Notes under the pieces: model-generated
What the model was told of the DNA's origin: nothing
Database searches by the model: none
What the model saw: the letters and a program-made list of their open reading frames with translations, nothing else
From: JAICLL01 sp035252155
GTDB lineage: Bacteria > Planctomycetota > Planctomycetia > Pirellulales > JAICIG01
Assembly: GCA_035252155.1 (NCBI GenBank)
Contig: DATFDL010000684.1
Span: forward strand, 1-21,125
Reading direction: 5' to 3'
DNA length: 21,125 nt
Position numbers and translations under genes: made by a program
Shown: piece by piece, positions 8,678-14,804 of the stretch
Numbering within the stretch: the stretch's first letter is position 1
How the letters are laid out: each line of letters begins with the position of its first letter

Positions 8678-9619
8678 ATGGAAGAAAAGCCAACCATTTT
8701 CATCGACGGCGAATCGGGCACGACCGGGCTGCAAATCCGGGCGCGGCTGGCTGAGCGCGCCGACCTGCGGCTGATCAGCATCGCTCCCGACAAGCGCAAG
8801 GACGACGCCGAGCGGCGGCGGTTGTTGAACTCAGTCGACTTGGCGGTGCTTTGCCTGCCCGACGACGCCGCGCGGGCCGCCGTGGCTATGATCGACAACC
8901 CGCGGGTCCGGGTGCTCGACGCCAGCACCGCGCACCGCGTGCATCCAGGCTGGGTGTACGGATTCCCGGAGCTGACGGCCGAACAGCCCGAGCGGATTCG
9001 CACGGCCCAGCGCGTCTCGAACCCCGGCTGCTATTCGACGGCGGCGATCGCTCTGCTACGTCCGCTGGTCGATGCCGGCTTGCTGCCTGCCGACGCGGCG
9101 GTGGCCATCCAAGGCGTCTCGGGCTATTCGGGCGGCGGGCGGCAGCTTATCGAAGCCTTCGAGCAGCCCGGCGACAATCATATCGACGACCCTTATCGCA
9201 TGTACGCCCTCGAGCTGGCGCACAAGCACGTCGAAGAAATGCGCGTTCACTCGCATCTGGCGCACAAACCGCTCTTCACGCCGGCGGTGGGCGCCTTTCG
9301 GCAGGGCATGTTGGTGCAAGTGCCGCTGCTGCTGTGGGCGCTGCCTGGCAACGTGACGGGCAATGATCTGCACCAGGTCCTGGCCGAACGCTACCACGGA
9401 AAGCAATTTGTGCGCGTCATGCCCCGCGAATCGCGCCCCAGCGTGCTGGCGCCCCAGGCCCTCAATGGCAGCAACTTGTTGGAGCTTTACGTCTTCGATA
9501 ATCCCGCCGTGCGGCAAGCGTTGCTGGTGGCCAGGCTCGACAACCTCGGCAAAGGCGCCTCGGGCGCCGCGGTGCAAAACATCGAGCTGATGCTCGGGCT
9601 GTCGGCCGATGGGTGTTAG
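8678..9619 (+). CDS. argC: N-acetyl-gamma-glutamyl-phosphate reductase, short ArgC type
   Basis: A protein of about 313 residues. ArgC reduces N-acetylglutamyl-5-phosphate to the semialdehyde with NADPH in arginine synthesis. The sequence begins IFIDGESGTTGLQI, the nucleotide-binding glycine loop (about 11-17). The catalytic Cys is at about 118 in SNPGCYSTAAI, followed by GVSGYSGGG. The GESGTTG variant and the length near 310 fit the shorter ArgC subtype rather than the roughly 345-residue form. An in-frame TTG at 8639 would add 13 residues with no family resemblance, so ATG 8678 was chosen. No other arginine genes are nearby. Only two bases separate its stop from the ynbA-like gene, so argC probably heads the same transcript, which is odd given the unrelated lipid function downstream. 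Confidence 0.94.
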   Translation: MEEKPTIFIDGESGTTGLQIRARLAERADLRLISIAPDKRKDDAERRRLLNSVDLAVLCLPDDAARAAVAMIDNPRVRVLDASTAHRVHPGWVYGFPELTAEQPERIRTAQRVSNPGCYSTAAIALLRPLVDAGLLPADAAVAIQGVSGYSGGGRQLIEAFEQPGDNHIDDPYRMYALELAHKHVEEMRVHSHLAHKPLFTPAVGAFRQGMLVQVPLLLWALPGNVTGNDLHQVLAERYHGKQFVRVMPRESRPSVLAPQALNGSNLLELYVFDNPAVRQALLVARLDNLGKGASGAAVQNIELMLGLSADGC

Positions 9620-9621
9620 CG

Positions 9622-10296
9622 ATGCCCGATCCGTACCAACCCACTTGGCGTCGCCCAATCGCCGATGTTTTTCGTCGCACGGCGCAATTGGCCGTACAGT
9701 TATGCGTTCGTTGGAACATTCACCCCAATCACGTCTCGTATTCGTCGATCGTCGCCTCGGCGGCGGCCGGCGTCTGCTTTTGGCAATCGTCGCACCTGCC
9801 GGCGCTGCTGATTCCCGCCGTCGGGTTTTGCTATCTGCGGCTGTGGCTGAACATGCTCGACGGCATGGTGGCGCTCGCTTCGGGCAAGGCCAGCCGCATC
9901 GGCGAGATCGTGAATGAATTGCCCGACCGCATCTCCGACGTGGTCATCTTCGTGGGCGTCGCCCATAGCGGCCTGTGCCACGTGCTGGGCGGATATTGGG
10001 TGGCCATTTTCGCGTTGCTGGTCGCCTATGTCGGCATCCTCGGACAAGCCGTCGGCGTGCAGCGCGAGTTTAGCGGCATCATGACCAAGCCGTGGCGCAT
10101 GGTTACGTTGAACGTCGGCGCTTGGTGGACCCTGGCTCAATTATGGGGCGATAGCGACGTCTACCTGGGCGCCCTCACCATTCTCGATTGGACGCACTTG
10201 GCGATCGTCGCCGGCTGTTTGCAAACGATTGGGGTGCGATTGACGCGCATCGTCCGGGCGTTGCAGGCCGACGATCCACCGCGAGGCCGCTCGTGA
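9622..10296 (+). CDS. ynbA: CDP-alcohol phosphatidyltransferase, YnbA-like
   Basis: About 224 residues with five or six membrane helices. The family swaps CMP of a CDP-alcohol (such as CDP-diacylglycerol) for another alcohol. The canonical motif is DX2DGX2ARX7-8GX3DX3D. Here it reads NMLDGMVAL ... GEIVNELPDRISD: the DG and last two Asp are kept, but the first and third Asp are Asn and the usual AR is AL. As I recall it, E. coli YnbA carries the same Asn substitutions, so this is likely a family trait rather than decay. ATG 9622 lies two bases after argC; an in-frame GTG at 9613 would overlap argC. The stop overlaps the next start as GTGA, indicating translational coupling with the CdsA-like gene. 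The symbol is given by analogy of domain and gene order with E. coli ynbABCD. Confidence 0.86.
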   Translation: MPDPYQPTWRRPIADVFRRTAQLAVQLCVRWNIHPNHVSYSSIVASAAAGVCFWQSSHLPALLIPAVGFCYLRLWLNMLDGMVALASGKASRIGEIVNELPDRISDVVIFVGVAHSGLCHVLGGYWVAIFALLVAYVGILGQAVGVQREFSGIMTKPWRMVTLNVGAWWTLAQLWGDSDVYLGALTILDWTHLAIVAGCLQTIGVRLTRIVRALQADDPPRGRS

Positions 10297-11240
10297 ACAT
10301 CCACGCCGCGCTCGCCGATCCCACGTTTCGCTTTTACGCCGCGCTGGCCGGCGGCGCGTTGCTCGTGGCAGGCGCACTGTTGGCCATGCTGCGGTTTGGG
10401 CTGGGCCGCAACGTCGATCACGCCTGGCGATCGTACTGCGGCTGGTTGATCATGATTCCGGTGCTGCTGGGAGTGTTGCTTCTCGGCCGCGAAGCGACGA
10501 TCGTCTTTTTCACGATCCTGGGCGCCGTGGGCCTGCACGAATTCGCCCGCGCCACGGGCCTTTGGCAAGATCGCGCCATGTATCTGGCGGCGCAGTTGGG
10601 CGTGCCGGCGCTGGGCGTCGTTTGTCTGCTGCCCGATCCGCGGCTGCACGTGCCCGGCTGGTATGGGCTCTTCATGGCCTTGCCGGTGTATGTGGTGGCG
10701 GCCATCCTCACCATACCGATCCTGGCCAATCGGACCGCTGGCCAATTACAGCATCTGGCCTTGGCCGTGATCGGCTTTCTCTATTTCGGTTGGATGTTTG
10801 GGCACCTTGCTTTCCTGGCCAACTCGGATCACGCTTATAGCTACCTGCTGTATCTGCTGTTCGCGGTCGAGTTGAACGACGTGGCCGCGTTCACGTTCGG
10901 CAAGCTGCTGGGACGGCGGCAATTGCGCAGCAACATCAGCCCCAAGAAAACCTGGGCGGGCGCGCTCGGCGCGGTCGTCGTTTCGCTGGTGTTGCCGTGG
11001 CTGCTGGCGTTCACGCTGCCGCACTTCGGCGCCGTCGAACGGGTGATCCTGGGCTTGCTCGTGGGCATCGGCGGACAATTGGGCGACCTGGCGATCAGCG
11101 TCATCAAGCGCGATATCGGCATCAAAGACATGGGTACGACCATTCCCGGTCACGGCGGAGTGCTCGATCGGATCGACAGTCTGATTTACGTCGCGCCGTT
11201 GTTCCTGCACATGGTGCGCTGGTTTCACGATCTTTACTAA
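10293..11240 (+). CDS. ynbB: Phosphatidate cytidylyltransferase (CdsA family), YnbB-like
   Basis: A protein of about 315 residues with around eight membrane helices. The family makes CDP-diacylglycerol from phosphatidate and CTP. The family signature is fully present at about 269-295: SVIKRDIGIKDMG then IPGHGGVLDRID. It is preceded by the conserved ELNDVAAFTFGKLLGR and ISPKKTWAG. A longer frame begins at 10188 inside the previous gene, but the GTG at 10293 overlaps the previous stop (GTGA) and gives a CdsA-like hydrophobic start, so it was chosen. Its position between a CDP-alcohol transferase and an alpha/beta-hydrolase-methyltransferase matches E. coli ynbB, a CdsA paralogue. A separate housekeeping cdsA is expected elsewhere in the genome but cannot be seen here. 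Confidence 0.93.
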   Translation: MNIHAALADPTFRFYAALAGGALLVAGALLAMLRFGLGRNVDHAWRSYCGWLIMIPVLLGVLLLGREATIVFFTILGAVGLHEFARATGLWQDRAMYLAAQLGVPALGVVCLLPDPRLHVPGWYGLFMALPVYVVAAILTIPILANRTAGQLQHLALAVIGFLYFGWMFGHLAFLANSDHAYSYLLYLLFAVELNDVAAFTFGKLLGRRQLRSNISPKKTWAGALGAVVVSLVLPWLLAFTLPHFGAVERVILGLLVGIGGQLGDLAISVIKRDIGIKDMGTTIPGHGGVLDRIDSLIYVAPLFLHMVRWFHDLY

Positions 11241-11260
11241 GTCAGGCTGGAAAGCCTGAC
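11241..11260. repeat. Short perfect hairpin between ynbB-like and ynbC-like genes
   Basis: GTCAGGCT, a GGAA loop, then AGCCTGAC, starting at the base after the stop codon and ending five bases before the next ATG. It occupies almost the entire 25-bp gap. The GTCAGGC/GCCTGAC motif looks like a dispersed palindromic element of these genomes. It may also tune expression of the downstream gene, since no clear ribosome-binding site is visible. Confidence 0.8.
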
Positions 11261-11265
11261 CTACG

Positions 11266-13014
11266 ATGAGCACCAACAACTCGCCACGTTCCTACGAGCC
11301 GCTCGAACGCCGCGTGAAAATGAGCGACGGCGCGGCGATCTTTTACCGCGCCTGGCTGCCCGATAAACCGGCCCGCGTGGCGCTCTTGCTGTTTCATCGC
11401 GGGCATGAACACTCGGGGCGCTGGCAAGAGACCGTCGAAGACCTGCAACTCGACGACGCTGCCGTTTTCGCTTGGGATGCCCGCGGCCACGGGCAGTCCG
11501 ATGGCGAACGGGGCAGCGCTGTGAATCTGGCGCGTGTCATTCAAGACATCGACGAGTTTGTCTACCATGTCTCCCGCGAGCATGGGTTCGCGCGTGAAGA
11601 CATGATCGTGCTGGGGCATAGTGTCGGCGGGGTATCGGTGGCGGCGTGGGTTCACGATTACGGCCCGCCGATTCGCGCGTTGATTCTGGCCACGCCCGCC
11701 TTCCGCGTGAAGTTGTACGTGCCGCTCGCGGTTCCCTTGCTGCGATTAAAGAAGAAGCTCCTGCGGCCGGGCTACGTGAAGAGCTACGTCAAGGCGACGA
11801 TGCTCACGCACGATCGCGAGCAAGCCCGGCTCTATAAGCAAGACCGCCACATCTTTCCGCAGATCGCGGTCAACATCCTGCTCGATCTGTACGACACCTC
11901 GACGCGGCTCATCGAAGACGCCGGGGCCATCACCGTGCCAACGCTGATGCTGGCGGCCGGCGATGACTGGATTGTCGAGCAATCGGCCCAGCGCACGTTT
12001 TTCGACCGGCTTTCGTCGCCGCTGAAGCGGTTCGAAGCGTTGCCCGGCATGTACCACGCCGTGTTTCACGAGCGCGATCGGCACCTGGTGGTGCAAAAGG
12101 TGCGTGAGTTCGTTTGTGAATGGCGCGACCGCGGCCGGCAATCGACGTCGCTCGTCGACGCCGACCGTTACGGCTATACGCGGGGCGAATACGATCGGCT
12201 GCTCTCGCCCGGCTCGTCCTGGTACAAGCTGGTGCGGTTGAGCATGCGGACAGCGGGCAAACTGAGCCACGGCGTGCGGTTGGGCTGGGAGGCCGGTTTC
12301 GACTCGGGACGCACGCTCGATTACGTCTATCAAAACGAGCCCGCCGGAACCACGCCGCTGGGCCGCTGGTTCGACAAACTCTATTTGAACAGCATCGGTT
12401 GGGCGGGCATTCGGCAACGGGGCGCCATCTTGCAGCGGATGTTGGACAGCGCAATCACTGAAACACACCAGGCCGGTCGGCCCGTGCGGCTGCTCGATAT
12501 TGCCTCTGGGCCTGGCCGCTATGTGCTGGAAACCATGAAGCGACTTCCGGACATACCCTGCTCGGCGTTGCTGCGCGACTACAAAGAGGAAAACGTGCTT
12601 GCTTCGCGGCGGTTGGCCAATCGCTTGGGCCTCAAATCGGTCGAAACCGCGCTGGGCGACGCCTTCGACCGAGCTTCGCTGGCGGCGGTGACGCCCAAGC
12701 CGACGATTGCCCTGGTTTCGGGCCTGTATGAATTGTTCCCGATGAACGATCCGGTGCGCCGCTCGCTGGCCGGACTGGCCGACACCGTCGAGCCGGGCGG
12801 CCTGTTGCTCTATACCAATCAGCCGTGGCATCCGCAGGTCGAGTTCATCGCCCGCGTGTTGACCAACCGCGAGGGCCAGCCTTGGGTCATGCGGCGGCGC
12901 ACGCAGGCCGAGATGGACGAGTTGGTGCGCGAAGCGGGCTTCGAGAAAGTGCGACAGGAGACCGATCCATGGGGGATCTTCACGGTGTCGATGGCCCGCC
13001 GTCGCTGTGGGTGA
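11266..13014 (+). CDS. ynbC: Bifunctional alpha/beta hydrolase - class I SAM methyltransferase fusion, YnbC-like
   Basis: A 582-residue two-domain protein. Residues 1-290 form an alpha/beta hydrolase of the monoacylglycerol-lipase/serine-aminopeptidase type. They carry the HRGHEHSGRW oxyanion region, DARGHGQSDG, nucleophile GHSVG (Ser about 119), a likely acid Asp at 233-234 (AAGDDWIV) and His about 264 (GMYHAVFHE). Residues about 400-582 form a class I methyltransferase with motif I VRLLDIASGPGRY (407-419) and later LVSGLYELFP and PGGLLLYTNQPWHPQ. The linker (about 295-400) is conserved-looking but unassigned. E. coli YnbC is about the same length with the same fusion. A cytoplasmic location is likely, as there is no signal peptide or clear transmembrane span. 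The substrate is unknown; the company it keeps suggests a lipid or lysolipid head group. Confidence 0.9.
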   Translation: MSTNNSPRSYEPLERRVKMSDGAAIFYRAWLPDKPARVALLLFHRGHEHSGRWQETVEDLQLDDAAVFAWDARGHGQSDGERGSAVNLARVIQDIDEFVYHVSREHGFAREDMIVLGHSVGGVSVAAWVHDYGPPIRALILATPAFRVKLYVPLAVPLLRLKKKLLRPGYVKSYVKATMLTHDREQARLYKQDRHIFPQIAVNILLDLYDTSTRLIEDAGAITVPTLMLAAGDDWIVEQSAQRTFFDRLSSPLKRFEALPGMYHAVFHERDRHLVVQKVREFVCEWRDRGRQSTSLVDADRYGYTRGEYDRLLSPGSSWYKLVRLSMRTAGKLSHGVRLGWEAGFDSGRTLDYVYQNEPAGTTPLGRWFDKLYLNSIGWAGIRQRGAILQRMLDSAITETHQAGRPVRLLDIASGPGRYVLETMKRLPDIPCSALLRDYKEENVLASRRLANRLGLKSVETALGDAFDRASLAAVTPKPTIALVSGLYELFPMNDPVRRSLAGLADTVEPGGLLLYTNQPWHPQVEFIARVLTNREGQPWVMRRRTQAEMDELVREAGFEKVRQETDPWGIFTVSMARRRCG

Positions 13015-14315
13015 AGTCGGCGGCTTCCGCGGGATTGTCGCTGCTGTTCGTGGTCGTTTACAGCGGCACGAGCTGGTTCACCTCGCTGCGCACCGACGTG
13101 GGCACCTGGTATTACCAGTGGGAGCGCTGGATTCCGTTCGTGCCCTGGATGGCGCTGCCTTACATGTCGATCGACCTGTTCTTTCTGTCGGCGCCGTTCG
13201 TGATGCGCGACCGCCGCGAGCTGGTGGTCTTTGCCCAGCGGGTGACGTTGGCCATCGTGGTCGCCGGTATTTTCTTTTTGGCCATGCCGCTACAGCTCGC
13301 CGTCGAACGGCCAAAGCTCGAAGGGCTCATGGGCACGGCCTTCGGCTGGTTCTTTGCCATGGACCAGCCTTACAATCTCTGTCCCTCGCTGCACATCGCA
13401 CTGCGCACGCTGCTGTCGGCGGTTTATGCTCGCTACACGCGGGGATGGCTCAAGCTGGCGGCGCTCGTCTGGTTCAGCCTGATTGGCTTTTCGACGCTCT
13501 TGCTCTATCAGCACCACGTGGTCGACGTGATCGGCGGCTTTTTGCTGGCGATCGGCTGCTTTTATCTGGTGCCGGCGCTGCCCGCACGCGAGCCGGTGAC
13601 GCCCAACCGCCGCGTCAGCTCGTATTATCTGGCGGCAGCCGTCGTGCTGGCCGGCCTGGCGATGTTCAGGACACCGGCGATGAAGCCGCTGCTGTGGCCG
13701 GCGGCAAGCTGCGGCTTGGCGGCCTTGGGTTATTTTGGCGCCGGCCCAAACATCTATCGAAAATCGGCGGGCAAATTGCCGTGGAGCACGCGCTTCGTGC
13801 TTGCGCCCATTCTGCTGGGGCAATGGCTCTCGCTCGTTTACTACAAGCGGCAATGCCGCCCTTGGGACGTGGTCACCGCGCAGGTGTTCATCGGGCGAGT
13901 TCTCAACGAAGACGAGGCGCGAGCGGCGATCGCTTCGGGCGTGACGGCGGTGCTCGACCTGACCGCCGAGTTTGCGGAGGCAGAGAGTTTTCTCGGTTGC
14001 GATTATCTGAACGTGCCGATTCTCGATTTGACGGCGCCGACGCCTGGGCAATTGTCTCGCTGCGTCGAGTTCATCGAAGAGCGGGCCGCGAGCGGCGTTG
14101 TCTACGTGCATTGCAAAGTTGGCTATTCGCGCAGCGCCGCCGTGGTGGCGGCGTATTTGGCATCGCAACGAATCGCGCAAACCGCCGACGAATGCATTCG
14201 TCAGTTGCGCAGCGTGCGGCCGTCGATCGTCATTCGCCCGGAGGCCCAGGCGGCGATCGAGGCGTTTTGCCGCATGACTCGTCAGTCCCAGCCAATCGAA
14301 GGCATCGTGGCATGA
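13011..14315 (+). CDS. ynbD: Membrane PAP2 phosphatase fused to dual-specificity phosphatase, YnbD-like
   Basis: About 434 residues from GTG 13011. The N-terminal half is a multi-helix membrane domain with PAP2-type motifs: CPSLH (124-128) in place of PSGH, and HHVVD (168-172), the HX3D motif. Further helices follow (about 205-275). The C-terminal part (about 285-434) is a dual-specificity phosphatase with the HCX5R loop VHCKVGYSRS (Cys about 368, Arg about 374) and likely general acid Asp 339 (VPILDLT). The loop and the following VVAAYL and VRPSIVIRPEAQ strongly recall PTPMT1, the mitochondrial phosphatidylglycerophosphate phosphatase. GTG 13011 forms a GTGA overlap with the previous stop, as at the ynbA/ynbB junction, and gives the E. 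coli YnbD length (about 430). ATG 12969 is the alternative. The product is likely an inner-membrane lipid phosphatase. Confidence 0.88.
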   Translation: MKSAASAGLSLLFVVVYSGTSWFTSLRTDVGTWYYQWERWIPFVPWMALPYMSIDLFFLSAPFVMRDRRELVVFAQRVTLAIVVAGIFFLAMPLQLAVERPKLEGLMGTAFGWFFAMDQPYNLCPSLHIALRTLLSAVYARYTRGWLKLAALVWFSLIGFSTLLLYQHHVVDVIGGFLLAIGCFYLVPALPAREPVTPNRRVSSYYLAAAVVLAGLAMFRTPAMKPLLWPAASCGLAALGYFGAGPNIYRKSAGKLPWSTRFVLAPILLGQWLSLVYYKRQCRPWDVVTAQVFIGRVLNEDEARAAIASGVTAVLDLTAEFAEAESFLGCDYLNVPILDLTAPTPGQLSRCVEFIEERAASGVVYVHCKVGYSRSAAVVAAYLASQRIAQTADECIRQLRSVRPSIVIRPEAQAAIEAFCRMTRQSQPIEGIVA

Positions 14316-14450
14316 CTCGCCTGCGCAGAATTCGGGATCATCGCGGCCCGTGTTTGATTCCGTTTGTGTTCCGGCAAGATGCCGGCGTTTTCAGCCACCT
14401 GCGGATTGCTCAGCCGTTCTGGATACTCGCGGGGCTGAGGTTTGAAACCG

Positions 14451-14489
14451 GGCAGCACCTTTTTGCGTAGCCCAGGCATTTATGCCTGG
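14451..14489. repeat. Left outer arm of a 39-bp perfect inverted repeat flanking the IS
   Basis: The exact reverse complement lies at 16215-16253. Similarity continues more weakly outward to about 14416 on this side and 16288 on the other, including the shared TACTCGCGGGGC. The inner end of the arm is the palindrome CCCAGGCATTTATGCCTGGG. Confidence 0.88.
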
Positions 14490-14512
14490 GAAAACGATCG
14501 CCATCGCCCCCC

Positions 14513-14563
14513 TGCGGCGTCGGATCGCGGGCCGCCGTAGGCGGCCCGCGATCTGACGCCGCA
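14513..14563. repeat. Very strong hairpin with 24-bp arms and 3-base loop
   Basis: The arms 14513-14536 and 14540-14563 pair at 23 of 24 positions around GTA. It sits midway between two CAGGCAT...ATGCCTGG palindromes (14471-14490 and 14588-14607), so the whole of about 14471-14607 forms one imperfect palindrome centred near 14538. It resembles a MITE-like or REP-doublet element. Confidence 0.85.
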
Positions 14564-14587
14564 TAAAATTGGGCGCGGCTCAATGGT

Positions 14588-14621
14588 CCCAGGCATAAAT
14601 GCCTGGTCCTTACCGTGATTT
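14588..14621. repeat. Left terminal inverted repeat of the IS
   Basis: It pairs with 16200-16233 at 32 of 34 bases. It begins with the CAGGCATAAATGCCTGG palindrome and continues with TCCTTACCGTGATTT. Confidence 0.82.
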
Positions 14622-14804
14622 TTGACAGCACATGAGATGCTAGCAGTGAAGTGATAGCACTCTTATCCATTTATTTCATAACGATTTTAGGAATGGTCAG
14701 TTCACATGGAATGCCGGGTGCAGCGGATAACTGTAGGCGCACCTCGACGAGTGCCATCGGCCTCGGGCGCGCCGCAACAGGTTTTCGCTAAAAGGAGTAA
14801 TTCC

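Larger units (their letters stand above)
14316..14587. other. Intergenic region rich in palindromes, no gene supported
   Basis: No convincing coding frame is present. The plus-strand frame continuing from 13007 to 14470 is a shadow of the ynbD-like gene. The region holds a small hairpin CCGGCA-AGA-TGCCGG (14371-14385), the outer arm of a long inverted repeat (14416-14490), a 20-base palindrome (14471-14490) and a very strong hairpin (14513-14563). A terminator for the lipid operon could be among these, but no T-run follows any of them clearly. Confidence 0.75.

Noticed and set aside
11746..12831. 361-codon minus-strand frame opposite the ynbC-like gene
   Set aside because: It is antisense to a clearly conserved two-domain enzyme and has no coding signature of its own.
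12825..13010. Longer ynbD-like start upstream (12825) or ATG 12969
   Set aside because: The upstream codons overlap the conserved methyltransferase end. GTG 13011 gives the expected family length and the same GTGA overlap seen earlier in the operon. ATG 12969 remains possible but is less favoured.
13007..14470. 487-codon plus-strand open frame overlapping the ynbD-like gene
   Set aside because: It lies one frame off the PAP2/phosphatase gene, is Arg/Ala/Gly-rich low-complexity sequence and shows no domain motif; it is a GC-rich shadow frame.
14282..14479. Small minus-strand frame beginning MPGLRKKVLP, with a similar frame starting in the right arm near 16225
   Set aside because: The shared first residues come from the inverted repeat arms; the two frames diverge after about 20 codons and have no ribosome-binding site, so they are repeat-derived and not genes.
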